Shown: positions 16,294 to 23,760 of the stretch, in pieces
How positions within the stretch are numbered: the stretch's first letter is position 1
How the letters are laid out: each line of letters begins with the position of its first letter
Assembly: GCA_946479985.1 (NCBI GenBank)
Contig: CAMLIF010000056.1
Span: 1-24,888 of the forward strand
Origin: an uncultured Flavobacteriales bacterium
GTDB lineage: Bacteria; Bacteroidota; Bacteroidia; Flavobacteriales; Crocinitomicaceae
Direction of reading: 5' to 3'
DNA: 24,888 nt
Program-made: the position numbers and the translations under genes
Notes under the pieces: model-generated
What the model was told of the DNA's origin: nothing
The model's database searches: none
The model's input: the letters and a program-made list of their open reading frames with translations, nothing else

Positions 16294-16677
16294 TTATTCA
16301 AAAGCTGTTCCGAGCATTTTATGGATCAATCCACCAATAATCGGAATTTGTTTTTTCTCACCGTTACTTGCAGCAATTACTCCCATTATCCAGAGCGCTA
16401 AAAGCCCGCCAAACAATCCGAGTTGGATTAAAACCATAAGAATCCAGCCTATACCCGGTATAAAGAACAAGATCATTCCAAGGATCATATATACAATACT
16501 GCTGCCAAAGCCAAAAATGATCAACCCAAGCATCTGACGTAAGTGAAAAGCACCAAACAACTTCTCTTCGCCCTTCTTTTCACCGTTCATAACAAGCGCA
16601 ATGATCCAACCAATTAAGGTCATATACGCAACAATACCAACGGTTTTATCCAATTCCTGTCGTGTTTCAATTTCCAT
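16294..16677 (-). CDS. DUF4870 (Tic20-like) small membrane protein
   Basis: A 127-residue protein with three predicted membrane segments at about 13-31, 47-71 and 75-104. It has a soluble loop between the first two with the family motif GAFHLRQMLGL. The pattern (polar N-terminus, short first helix, FHxRQ, then a helix pair) is that of DUF4870/Tic20-like proteins. Their function in bacteria is not established. Monocistronic: its own terminator follows, and the upstream topoisomerase gene is divergent. Start ATG 16677. Confidence 0.85.
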   Translation of the reverse strand: MEIETRQELDKTVGIVAYMTLIGWIIALVMNGEKKGEEKLFGAFHLRQMLGLIIFGFGSSIVYMILGMILFFIPGIGWILMVLIQLGLFGGLLALWIMGVIAASNGEKKQIPIIGGLIHKMLGTAFE

Positions 16678-16876
16678 AGCTTCAATTTTAAAAACAAACT
16701 AATCTAATAAAAATCAAATAGATAATGCTACAAAGATGGTTTTTGCTGCGAAAATTATTGGACCCGGAAGGAACAAGTGAAAACGCATCCCAATCACCTC
16801 TTAAATCTCATAATATTGTAATTTCCAGGGAAATTCCTGTAATACAACTCGCTTTCCTTTGCATTATTTTTAGGTT

Positions 16877-17920
16877 ATGATACAAGATATCGCTGAACTA
16901 ATTGACCTGGACGCTTTTCCTGAAATGGCTGACCTCATTTACGCGCGCGATTCTGATCCCGGTATTTTACGCATGCGAAAAGGAAAAGACTTCGAATATT
17001 TCTACAAAGGCAGAAAGCTTACTTCTGAAAAACATTTACAGCGTATTAAAGCACTTGTCATTCCTCCGGCATGGGAAAATGTCTGGATCTGTAAAGATGC
17101 AAACGGCCATATTCAATGCACTGGAATTGACGCGCGAGGACGAAAACAATACCGGTATCATTCACTTTGGCAGAAATCACGGAACGAATCGAAATTCTCT
17201 AAATTGACCGCATTCGGAAAGGCTCTTCCTAAACTGAGAAAGCAAATAAAGTCCGATATAAACAAGTCTAAGTTATCGGAAGAAAAAGTTATTGCGATAG
17301 TGCTTACTCTTATGGACAACACACATATCAGAATAGGGAACAATCAGTATGAAAAGTCAAATAAATCCTACGGACTAACAACGTTGAAAGACCGTCACGT
17401 AGAAATTTCCGGAGACACGCTCCATTTTGCTTTTGTTGGAAAAAAAGGCATCAAACACAATATTAGTTTGAAGAACAAACGACTTGCCAGGGTAGTAAAA
17501 CAATGTCGTGATATACCCGGAAAAGAATTATTTCAGTACTACGACGAACAGGGAAACCGGCATGCTGTTGATTCAGGAAAAGTAAACGCCTACATCCGCA
17601 AGTACACTGATGATTCATTCAGCACCAAAGACATGCGCACGTGGTCGGGCAGCGTGTACGCGCTACAAGGGCTTCTGGAAGCCGGCCCGGCAGACAACGT
17701 AACCTTGCGCAAGAAAAACATGGTGGAAGTTCTTGATATGGTCAGCGCTCATTTGGGTAATACCCGAACGGTGTGTAAAAATTACTATGTTCACCCTTTC
17801 ATTCTTCAGCTCTACGAAGACGGGGAATTCGAAAAATACACGAAACGCTCCGTTTCACCCAACTCATGGCTCAATTCGGATGAGAAGTTGTTATTACGGA
17901 TTTTGAAGGACAAAGGATAA
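16877..17920 (+). CDS. DNA topoisomerase IB (poxvirus-like)
   Basis: A 347-residue bacterial type IB topoisomerase that relaxes supercoils through a 3'-phosphotyrosyl intermediate. The N-terminal domain has GILRMRKGKDFEYFYKG and VIPPAWENVWIC followed by a TGIDARGRKQYRYH block. Catalytic residues by motif are Arg152 (HIRIGN), Lys189 (VGKKG), Arg254 (DMRTW), Asn295 (LGNTRTVCKNYY) and nucleophile Tyr304 (YVHP). The position that is His in vaccinia is Asn, as in bacterial homologues such as that of Deinococcus. All key residues are present, so the enzyme should be active. It sits divergent from the DUF4870 gene and converges on ftsY. Start ATG 16877. Confidence 0.94.
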   Translation: MIQDIAELIDLDAFPEMADLIYARDSDPGILRMRKGKDFEYFYKGRKLTSEKHLQRIKALVIPPAWENVWICKDANGHIQCTGIDARGRKQYRYHSLWQKSRNESKFSKLTAFGKALPKLRKQIKSDINKSKLSEEKVIAIVLTLMDNTHIRIGNNQYEKSNKSYGLTTLKDRHVEISGDTLHFAFVGKKGIKHNISLKNKRLARVVKQCRDIPGKELFQYYDEQGNRHAVDSGKVNAYIRKYTDDSFSTKDMRTWSGSVYALQGLLEAGPADNVTLRKKNMVEVLDMVSAHLGNTRTVCKNYYVHPFILQLYEDGEFEKYTKRSVSPNSWLNSDEKLLLRILKDKG

Positions 17921-18059
17921 CATTTCCGATATTTAACCATAAGCAGACAAGCACTCTGTTAACTGAAAGCTTTGCGGCGAACAACACACTCTTCTTTTGA
18001 ACAGCAAAGAAGTAAAGAGCGCAAAGTGATTGTTATTTCAAAAAAATGCTTCAGTTGGC

Positions 18060-19016
18060 TTATACTCCAAACAAGGAATTCACGAATTCTTCGCGGTAGA
18101 AAACCTGCAGATCTTCCATTCCTTCGCCTACACCTATGAAACGAACCGGAATACTCATCTGATCTGAAATCCCGATCACAACTCCTCCTTTCGCCGTTCC
18201 GTCGAGTTTTGTAATGATCAACCCGGTAAGTGAAGTAGCCAATGCGAACTGCTTAGCTTGCTCAAAAGCATTTTGCCCGGTTGAACCATCCAAAACCAAC
18301 AATATTTCATGTGGCGCATCGGGAATGACCTTTTCCATTACGCGCTTGATCTTGGAAAGCTCGTTCATTAGATTCACTTTGTTATGCAAACGTCCGGCAG
18401 TATCAATAATGACTACATCTGCGCCCTGCGCTTTGGCAGAACTTAACGCATCGAAAGCAACAGAAGCAGGATCAGCTCCCATTCCCTGGTGAACGATAGG
18501 CACACCTACTCTTTCCGACCAGATAATCAATTGATCAACTGCAGCAGCACGAAACGTATCAGCAGCTCCGAGAACCACTTTCTTACCTGCCGACTTAAAC
18601 TGATGAGCAAGTTTTCCGATGGAAGTAGTTTTTCCCACTCCATTTACTCCCACCACCATAATCACATGCGGATTTCCGTTGTGAGAAGGAATTTCGTATT
18701 CTGTTGGCTGTCCGCTGTCTGACTCAGACAACAACGAAGCAATTTCATGACGTAAAACACCGTTCAACTCCTCTGTTCCAACATATTTATCTCTTGATAT
18801 ACGATCGTTTATACGGTCAATAATTTTCAGGGTAGTGGCCACTCCAACATCCGAACTAATCAGAATTTCTTCCAATTCGTCCAACACTTCGTCATCCACC
18901 CTCGATTTACCAACCAATGAGCGTGTTAACTTGCCAAAGAAACTTTCCTTTGTTTTTTCTAACCCTTTATCGAGTGATTCTTTTTTTTCTTTCGAAAACC
19001 AATTAAATAATGCCAT
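18060..19016 (-). CDS. ftsY: Signal recognition particle receptor FtsY
   Basis: A 318-residue SRP GTPase. The short N-terminus (MALFNWFSKEKKESL) is amphipathic and lacks the long acidic A domain of E. coli, as is usual in Bacteroidetes. The N domain helices include LGK/SLVGKSRVDDEVLDELEEILISSDVG-type sequence. The G domain has GVNGVGKT (123-130), AADTFRAAAVDQL, DTAGR (205-209), TKLDG (269-273) and GEGMEDL (297-303). It docks ribosome-SRP complexes at the inner membrane for co-translational insertion. The frame is open 36 bases further upstream, to ATG 19052. I prefer ATG 19016 because the product then begins MALFNWF like family members. It is separated from the rpmB cluster by a terminator. 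Confidence 0.95.
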   Translation of the reverse strand: MALFNWFSKEKKESLDKGLEKTKESFFGKLTRSLVGKSRVDDEVLDELEEILISSDVGVATTLKIIDRINDRISRDKYVGTEELNGVLRHEIASLLSESDSGQPTEYEIPSHNGNPHVIMVVGVNGVGKTTSIGKLAHQFKSAGKKVVLGAADTFRAAAVDQLIIWSERVGVPIVHQGMGADPASVAFDALSSAKAQGADVVIIDTAGRLHNKVNLMNELSKIKRVMEKVIPDAPHEILLVLDGSTGQNAFEQAKQFALATSLTGLIITKLDGTAKGGVVIGISDQMSIPVRFIGVGEGMEDLQVFYREEFVNSLFGV

Positions 19017-19177
19017 TTCTCTTTCTCGTGAAGCATCTGCACCGGCAGACATCTTTGAAGTTACAAATTTGCCAAAAACAATTTGATATTAAAACTATGT
19101 TTTGTCCTAGAGTTTTAGCACTTCGTTCATTGCGCAGTGTTAGCGAGCATTAATTTTGTGAATTCGTGGAGAAATTA

Positions 19178-19195
19178 GTGCATCCATGGATGCAC
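19178..19195. repeat. 18-bp perfect palindrome upstream of ftsY
   Basis: GTGCATCCA/TGGATGCAC is perfect with no spacer. It lies about 160 bases before the ftsY start and ~40 bases past the rpmB-cluster terminator. A related half-block GTGAATTCGTGGA sits 20 bases to the left (19158-19170). Either an operator or part of a dispersed intergenic repeat. Confidence 0.45.
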
Positions 19196-19237
19196 AATAT
19201 CATCACCAACATTCTCGCAGAGGGCATAAACTAAAAA

Positions 19238-19269
19238 CCCTGACGATTCGCAGAAAGCGAATGTCAGGG
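19238..19269 (-). terminator. Intrinsic terminator of rpmB-rpmG-DUF4295
   Basis: A 13-bp stem (CCCTGAC-g-ATTCGC / GCGAATGTCAGGG, one bulged base) with a 5-base loop. On the minus strand it is followed by TTTTTAG. It lies ~75 bases after the DUF4295 stop and insulates ftsY. Confidence 0.75.
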
Positions 19270-19344
19270 TCATACAATATCTTTAAGTGTCTCTCGAAAC
19301 AGTCCGCGCTAACGCTTGACCAAATTCGAAAGCTTCGCTTTCTC

Positions 19345-19494
19345 TTATTTAGAAAACCACTCTTTAACTTTATCCTGGTGTACAATCTCGGTTTTGAATG
19401 TAAAAGAACCTTTATCTGATTTGATCATTTTGATCACTTTCGTATGCTCTTTTCCTCCTCCTTTTTGTAACGATGCTACTACTTTCTTTGCCAT
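19345..19494 (-). CDS. DUF4295 family small basic protein
   Basis: A 49-residue protein read directly from the minus strand, beginning MAKKVVASLQKGGGKEH and ending VHQDKVKEWFSK before TAA (19345-19347). It matches the DUF4295 family, small Lys-rich proteins encoded beside rpmG in Bacteroidetes. A ribosome-associated role is suggested only by its basic composition and its place. It starts 21 bases after the rpmG stop and is the last gene before the terminator. Too short for many gene finders. Confidence 0.9.
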   Translation of the reverse strand: MAKKVVASLQKGGGKEHTKVIKMIKSDKGSFTFKTEIVHQDKVKEWFSK

Positions 19495-19515
19495 GACTTA
19501 TATTCTTTAGTCTAG

Positions 19516-19704
19516 TTACTTAATCTCTTTATGAACCGTCATTCTCTTAAGAATGGGGTTGAACTTCTTAATTTCCAAACGGTCTGGAGTATTCTTACGA
19601 TTCTTCATTGTGATGTAACGAGATGTTCCAGCCATTCCTGATTCTTTGTGCTCTGTGCACTCTAAAATCACCTGAATTCTATTTCCTTTTGCTTTCTTAG
19701 CCAT
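19516..19704 (-). CDS. rpmG: 50S ribosomal protein L33
   Basis: A 62-residue protein: [20 protein letters not shown], then [23 protein letters not shown] and [11 protein letters not shown]. This is the bacterial L33 form. Only one of the Cys positions of the zinc-binding form is present (Cys16), so it is the C-minus (zinc-free) type. Middle gene of the rpmB-rpmG-DUF4295 cluster. Start ATG 19704. Confidence 0.96.
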   Translation of the reverse strand: MAKKAKGNRIQVILECTEHKESGMAGTSRYITMKNRKNTPDRLEIKKFNPILKRMTVHKEIK

Positions 19705-19738
19705 TTCTTTGTTCTTTAAGGTCGACGAATGTCAACGA

Positions 19739-19975
19739 CTATTTTAAATACCCTTTTTCACGCGCTTCTTTCAAACACGCAGAAATCCCTTTCTTGTTAA
19801 TCGTTCTCAAAGCCGCAGCCGAGATCTTAAGTGTTACCCACGCTTCCGTTTCCGGAATGTAGAATTTCTTTACTAACAAGTTAGGATAAAACTTGCGTTT
19901 AGTTTTACGGTTTGAGTGAGAAACGTTGTTCCCTACCATTACCGATTTTCCTGTGATTTGACAAACTCGTGACAT
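19739..19975 (-). CDS. rpmB: 50S ribosomal protein L28
   Basis: A 78-residue protein: [32 protein letters not shown] and the C-terminal [18 protein letters not shown]. Typical L28. First gene of a small ribosomal cluster, 34 bases before rpmG, with a promoter just upstream. Start ATG 19975. Confidence 0.97.
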   Translation of the reverse strand: MSRVCQITGKSVMVGNNVSHSNRKTKRKFYPNLLVKKFYIPETEAWVTLKISAAALRTINKKGISACLKEAREKGYLK

Positions 19976-20009
19976 TGTATATTTATTTTCCTAATTCTAA
20001 AAGCGGGTG

Positions 20010-20037
20010 CAAAGAAAAGCAAAATCTCTTAAACCAA
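20010..20037 (-). promoter_or_regulatory. Promoter of the rpmB-rpmG-DUF4295 cluster
   Basis: On the minus strand TTG (20035-20037), 17 bases, then TTTCTTTG (20010-20017) followed by CACCC. The -7 box has one mismatch (T for A) to TAnnTTTG. It lies ~35 bases before the rpmB ATG. Confidence 0.5.
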
Positions 20038-20056
20038 CAACTGTTTGTGAGAAAAA

Positions 20057-21304
20057 TTATTCATTTATCCCTAAAAGGTTACACCTTAAGAGATTCAAAC
20101 AGGTTAAAACAGTCATTTGAAGATTGCGTTCTCTATTGTCACCAAACAAAAACTGGCGCGAAGATACACCTTTTTCTGAAGCAATCGCTATCCAAATGGT
20201 TCCAACCGGCTTTTCTTTTGTTCCCCCTGTTGGTCCGGCAACACCACTTGTTGCAATACACCAGTCTGTTTCTAAATTCCTCCGGCCGTTAACAGCCATT
20301 TGTTCAACAACTTGAGAAGAAACAGCTCCGTGATCATCCAAAGATTTCGGGCTAACATCAACCAATTTTATTTTTAAAGAATTGCTGTATGTTACAAAAC
20401 TTCCTGAAAAATAATCAGACGATCCGCTAACAGAAGTTATTGCCGAAGCCAATAAACCGGAAGTACAACTTTCAACCGTTCCGATCGTTTGACCTTTCTT
20501 TCTTAAGAGATCTCCAACAACATCGGCCAACGATTGATTTTCTTCGCCGTAAACATGTTTCGGAAGTTCATTTCGCAATTCCACAAAGTATTTTCCAATC
20601 AGATCTTTGTCTTCTTCACCTTTAAATGAGGTCAAACGTATTTTCACCATTCCGGGAGAAGGTAAATAAGCTATCGACAATCCGTCCTGCTCAATTCGTT
20701 CTTCCCAATCTGACATTTGGTCGGCCAAAAATGATTCTCCGATTCCCTGTGTAAGGATTGTTCTTTGATAGATTGATTTTTTTCCAAACCGACGAATGAT
20801 CTCAGGTATGACGTGTTCAGAAAAAATATGCTTCATTTCATAAGGTACTCCCGGCATGGAAACAACCATTTTATCTCCTTTATTAAAAAGCATTCCCGGC
20901 GCGGTCCCTTCCCCGTTAAATAACACAATGGCTTTATCCGGAACGGCAGCCTGCTGTTTATTTACTTCAAGCATTGGCCGGTTTCTTTTCTCAAAGAAAG
21001 ATGTAACATGTGCCAGGACTTCTTCATTTATCACTAATTCTGAATCGAAGTACTCACACATTACCTTCTTTGTAATATCGTCTTTGGTTGGCCCAAGTCC
21101 ACCAGTGATTAGAACAATTTCACTTCTGCTCAGAGCCAATTCCAATGCATCCAGAATAGCTTCTCTAGTATCAGAAATGGTAACAATATTATTCACCTTG
21201 TAACCAATTAAAGATAACGCGGCCCCCATGAATGACGCGTTCGTATTAACCGTTTGCCCGATCAGCAACTCATCTCCGATTGATATCAACTCTATTCTGC
21301 CCAT
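20057..21304 (-). CDS. cinA: CinA-family protein (NMN deamidase-related, competence/damage-inducible)
   Basis: A 415-residue two-domain CinA. The N-terminal MoCF/COG1058 domain has ISIGDELLIGQTVNTNA (~7-23) and ITGGLGPTKDD (~66-76). The C-terminal PncC-type domain (~255-410) has the ESCTSGLLA motif, GSFVTYSNSLKIKLVDV, and ATSGVAGPTGG followed by EKPVGTIWIA. CinA proteins of this type hydrolyse ADP-ribose-type substrates in the N-domain and deamidate nicotinamide mononucleotide in the C-domain, recycling pyridine nucleotide by-products. Both domains look complete. The open frame extends 30 bases to 21334, but MGRIELISIGDELL is the family start, so ATG 21304 is chosen. Its promoter abuts that of the divergent DUF4197 gene. 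Confidence 0.93.
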   Translation of the reverse strand: MGRIELISIGDELLIGQTVNTNASFMGAALSLIGYKVNNIVTISDTREAILDALELALSRSEIVLITGGLGPTKDDITKKVMCEYFDSELVINEEVLAHVTSFFEKRNRPMLEVNKQQAAVPDKAIVLFNGEGTAPGMLFNKGDKMVVSMPGVPYEMKHIFSEHVIPEIIRRFGKKSIYQRTILTQGIGESFLADQMSDWEERIEQDGLSIAYLPSPGMVKIRLTSFKGEEDKDLIGKYFVELRNELPKHVYGEENQSLADVVGDLLRKKGQTIGTVESCTSGLLASAITSVSGSSDYFSGSFVTYSNSLKIKLVDVSPKSLDDHGAVSSQVVEQMAVNGRRNLETDWCIATSGVAGPTGGTKEKPVGTIWIAIASEKGVSSRQFLFGDNRERNLQMTVLTCLNLLRCNLLGINE

Positions 21305-21323
21305 TTTACTTTTTGTTTCGAAA

Positions 21324-21351
21324 TTGTTTGGCAAATTTATTGCTATGTTTG
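21324..21351 (+). promoter_or_regulatory. Promoter of the DUF4197 lipoprotein gene
   Basis: TTG (21324-21326), 17 bases, TATGTTTG (21344-21351), then 16 bases to the ATG. Good match to TTG-N17..20-TAnnTTTG. Only 4 bases separate its -7 box from the -7 box of the divergent cinA promoter. Confidence 0.65.
21332..21339 (-). promoter_or_regulatory. -7 box of the cinA promoter
   Basis: On the minus strand TAAATTTG matches TAnnTTTG exactly, 27 bases before the cinA ATG. At the -33 position only TTA is found. It lies within the spacer of the DUF4197 promoter. Confidence 0.5.
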
Positions 21352-21367
21352 ATGTAAAATAAGGAAA

Positions 21368-22102
21368 ATGAAATTAAAAATTACACTTGCTGTGCTTACA
21401 GCTCTCACGATTGTTTCCTGCGAAGTGCTTGATGAAGCCGCAAACGTGATTACAACCCCAACTACAACAACTACTCCGGCATTAACAAACTCAGAAGTTA
21501 TTTCCGGATTGAAAGAAGCATTAAATGTAGGAATTCAAAATTCTGTCAGCTTAACATCGGTTACAGATGGTTTTTTAAGCAATGCTGATATCCGTTTACC
21601 ATTTCCTCCCGACGCTATCAAAATCAAGGAAAAAGCACTTTCATGGGGACTTGACGAACAAGTAACAAAAATTGAAACAACATTGAATCGTGCTGCGGAA
21701 GAAGCAACAAAAGAAGCGCTGCCTATATTCAAGGATGCTATATTAAACATGTCGCTGCAAGATGGTTTTGCTATTTTGAATGGTGGTAACGGCGCAGCAA
21801 CAAAATTCTTAAAAGACAATACAAGAGAGAAATTAACGATTGCTTTTGCTCCTAAAGTTCAGGAAGCTATCGCTAAAGTTAAATTAACTGATTACTGGAA
21901 CCCTGTAGCAACTAAATACAATCAGGCAATGGCTATTTCGGGAGGACAAAAAATAGAAACCGACTTAAACAAATATGTTACTGAACGTGCAATTGACGGA
22001 TTATTCCACATGGTTGAACTGGAAGAGAACAAAATTCGTTTAGACCCTGCAGCTCGTGTTACGGATTTGCTTTCTAAAGTATTCGGAAGCATCAAGCAAT
22101 AA
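21368..22102 (+). CDS. DUF4197 domain lipoprotein
   Basis: A 244-residue lipoprotein: hydrophobic signal with lipobox IVSC (Cys18), then a Thr/Pro-rich linker (~28-38, TTPTTTTTP). The remaining ~200 residues are mostly helical, with the DUF4197 blocks SEVISGLKEALNVGIQNSV, IRLPFPPDAIKIKEKAL and MSLQDGFAILNGGNGAATKFLKDNT. The function of DUF4197 is not known; such proteins are periplasmic or outer-membrane-associated. Monocistronic: own promoter and a strong terminator. Start ATG 21368. Confidence 0.9.
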   Translation: MKLKITLAVLTALTIVSCEVLDEAANVITTPTTTTTPALTNSEVISGLKEALNVGIQNSVSLTSVTDGFLSNADIRLPFPPDAIKIKEKALSWGLDEQVTKIETTLNRAAEEATKEALPIFKDAILNMSLQDGFAILNGGNGAATKFLKDNTREKLTIAFAPKVQEAIAKVKLTDYWNPVATKYNQAMAISGGQKIETDLNKYVTERAIDGLFHMVELEENKIRLDPAARVTDLLSKVFGSIKQ

Positions 22103-22109
22103 TTGTGAC

Positions 22110-22155
22110 TTCGACTCCGCTCAATCACCTTCAGGTTTCAGCGAACAGAATCGAA
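22110..22155. repeat. Imperfect inverted repeat resembling a dispersed Bacteroidetes element
   Basis: Begins TTCGACTCCGCTCA and ends GCGAACAGAATCGAA, with CACC facing GGTTTC at the centre. The arms pair imperfectly (TTCGA/TCGAA, CGCT/AGCG, ACC/GGT). Sequences with TTCGACTCCGCTCA recur in intergenic DNA of many flavobacteria as far as I recall. Only one copy is in this window. Confidence 0.4.
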
Positions 22156-22158
22156 ATC

Positions 22159-22200
22159 AAACAAAAAAGGAGTTAGGTAGATCTAATTCCTTTTTTGTTT
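22159..22200 (+). terminator. Intrinsic terminator of the DUF4197 gene
   Basis: An 18-bp stem (AAACAAAAAAGGAGTTAG / CTAATTCCTTTTTTGTTT, one G-U pair) around a 6-base loop, with the T-run built into the right arm and followed by TCC. Strong on the plus strand. Confidence 0.8.
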
Positions 22201-22267
22201 TCCAAAAAAACATTAGGTTACGCATTCGATCGGTTAAACGTATGCGCCATTATTTTAGAACAATAGC

Positions 22268-22275
22268 TATCTTTA
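22268..22275 (+). promoter_or_regulatory. Possible -7 box of the phosphorylase-lipoprotein unit
   Basis: TATCTTTA differs from TAnnTTTG at the last base and lies 51 bases before the phosphorylase ATG. No clear TTG -33 element. Weak. Confidence 0.3.
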
Positions 22276-22326
22276 AAACACTTATTCCATTCTTCTACAT
22301 TTTCAATTTTATAATTTTCAATTAAG

Positions 22327-23190
22327 ATGAGTTATCCTCCTTCCGAATTAGTTTTAAACGCCAACGGCGAAGTTTATCATCTGGGACTTAATCCTGAACA
22401 AATAGCCGATGATATTATCCTGGTTGGCGATCAAAGCCGCGTAGACCTGATCTCTCAATTCTTCGATTCGGTTGAACACAAAAGCCAGCATCGTGAATTT
22501 GTTTGTCACACGGGGAATTATAAAGGAAGGAGAATCAGCGTCATTTCAACAGGAATAGGTACCGACAACATTGATATTGTAGTTAATGAATTGGATGCAC
22601 TTGCAAATATTGATCTCACTGCAAGAGAGAACAAATCCTCCTTCCGGAAGCTAAACCTCATCCGAATTGGTACATGCGGCATTCTGCAACCTGCCATTCC
22701 TGTTCACAGCTATATTCTTACGCGCTATGCAGTTGGACTGGACAACGTGGCACACTTCTACCCTATTTCATTTTCAGCCGAAGAGAAACAATTAGCTGAA
22801 ACAATTGCTATACATATCGGTTTACCGAAAACCGTTGTTCCATACGCATCTGAAGCTTCCGAGATCTTATTCCAAAAACTTCAGTCGGAGCAAACTTTCA
22901 GTGGAATTACCATGACCAGTTCCGGCTTTTACGCGCCCCAGGGGCGTTCGCTTCGACTAGGCTTAACCGTAGATTCCATCAATGAAAAGTTAGGAACATT
23001 TGGCTTTGGGAATCTAAAAGTCACTAATTTCGAAATGGAAAGCTCGGCTTTATTTGCTTTAGGGAAGGCAATGGGACACGAATGCGCAACTATTTGCCTT
23101 GGAATAGCCAACAGACCGAACAATGAATTTTCAAAAGGCTACGAAACAGAAATGAATGAGTTAATCCAATATGTACTAAATAAAATCTAA
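22327..23190 (+). CDS. Nucleoside phosphorylase (uridine phosphorylase-like)
   Basis: A 287-residue protein of the PNP/UDP phosphorylase superfamily, which cleaves nucleosides with phosphate to a free base and (deoxy)ribose-1-phosphate for salvage. Motifs: phosphate-binding GDQSR (34-38), STGIGTDN (74-81), RIGTCG (113-118) and the ribose-binding NFEMESS (234-240). The family allows uridine or purine substrates; length and the QxR-less base site do not let me decide, and uridine is my best guess. A small lipoprotein gene follows after 2 bases and is probably co-transcribed. Start ATG 22327. Confidence 0.88.
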   Translation: MSYPPSELVLNANGEVYHLGLNPEQIADDIILVGDQSRVDLISQFFDSVEHKSQHREFVCHTGNYKGRRISVISTGIGTDNIDIVVNELDALANIDLTARENKSSFRKLNLIRIGTCGILQPAIPVHSYILTRYAVGLDNVAHFYPISFSAEEKQLAETIAIHIGLPKTVVPYASEASEILFQKLQSEQTFSGITMTSSGFYAPQGRSLRLGLTVDSINEKLGTFGFGNLKVTNFEMESSALFALGKAMGHECATICLGIANRPNNEFSKGYETEMNELIQYVLNKI

Positions 23191-23192
23191 AT

Positions 23193-23684
23193 ATGATTCG
23201 TTTAAAAAAATCTTTTTTGTTCGTTCTTCCCATTTTATTAATGGCAGCGTCTTGCAAAAAAGATGCAGTAGACAATGCTGATGGTGCTCCACCGAACGTT
23301 AATCCGAATGCGAATACGTTTCGCTTTATTGCCGACGGGAATAATCATGAGGTAGCAGCGTTCGTATTACAAGATCTGGGAGACATTATCTATATTAGTT
23401 ATGAAGATTCGCTAAACACCAATTTTGGTTTTAAGTTCAATGAAAACATCGAACCCGGAAACTATGATTTCGGCTATACTTCTGACTTTGAATTTCTTTA
23501 CGCTCTTTATCTTCCCGGAGCAGAAAACTATCATTCAATCAATAGCAGCGGCTCTATAACAATCACAAAAAATGACACTGAAAACAGATTGATTAAAGGA
23601 AATTTTCAATGCCCAGTTGCAAAAATTGATGATCCGAACGATATTAAGTTAATAACAGCAGGAGCATTCCAGATCAACTATTGA
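23193..23684 (+). CDS. Small lipoprotein of unknown function
   Basis: A 163-residue protein with a lipoprotein signal (FLFVLPILLMAASC, Cys21). The mature part is acidic and rich in beta-strand pattern (TFRFIADGNNHEVAAFV, IIYISYEDSLNTNFGFKF, GSITITKND, LIKGNFQCPVA). This arrangement, with a GSITITK..IKGNF end, resembles small Bacteroidetes lipoproteins of the DUF6252 kind. I am not certain of the family. It starts 2 bases after the phosphorylase stop and ends before a bidirectional terminator. Confidence 0.75.
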   Translation: MIRLKKSFLFVLPILLMAASCKKDAVDNADGAPPNVNPNANTFRFIADGNNHEVAAFVLQDLGDIIYISYEDSLNTNFGFKFNENIEPGNYDFGYTSDFEFLYALYLPGAENYHSINSSGSITITKNDTENRLIKGNFQCPVAKIDDPNDIKLITAGAFQINY

Positions 23685-23711
23685 TTTTAGAATGGTCTAA
23701 TTCATTTAAAC

Positions 23712-23744
23712 AAAAAAGGTGTCCACTGAGCGGACACCTTTTTT
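23712..23744. terminator. Bidirectional intrinsic terminator
   Basis: A perfect 13-bp stem (AAAAAAGGTGTCC / GGACACCTTTTTT) with a 7-base loop ACTGAGC. T-runs are present on both strands. It serves the lipoprotein gene (plus) and the T9SS gene (minus), which converge here. Confidence 0.88.
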
Positions 23745-23760
23745 AATGTTCTTAAATTCC

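Noticed and set aside
17970..18026. Inverted CTTTGCG/CGCAAAG pair between the topoisomerase and ftsY genes
   Set aside because: The arms are 7 bases and 43 bases apart with low-complexity sequence; not distinguishable from chance, and no T-tract is present.
19017..19052. Longer FtsY from ATG 19052 and longer CinA from 21334
   Set aside because: In both cases the extra residues precede the usual family start (MALFNWF and MGRIELISIGDELL) and look like translated leader.
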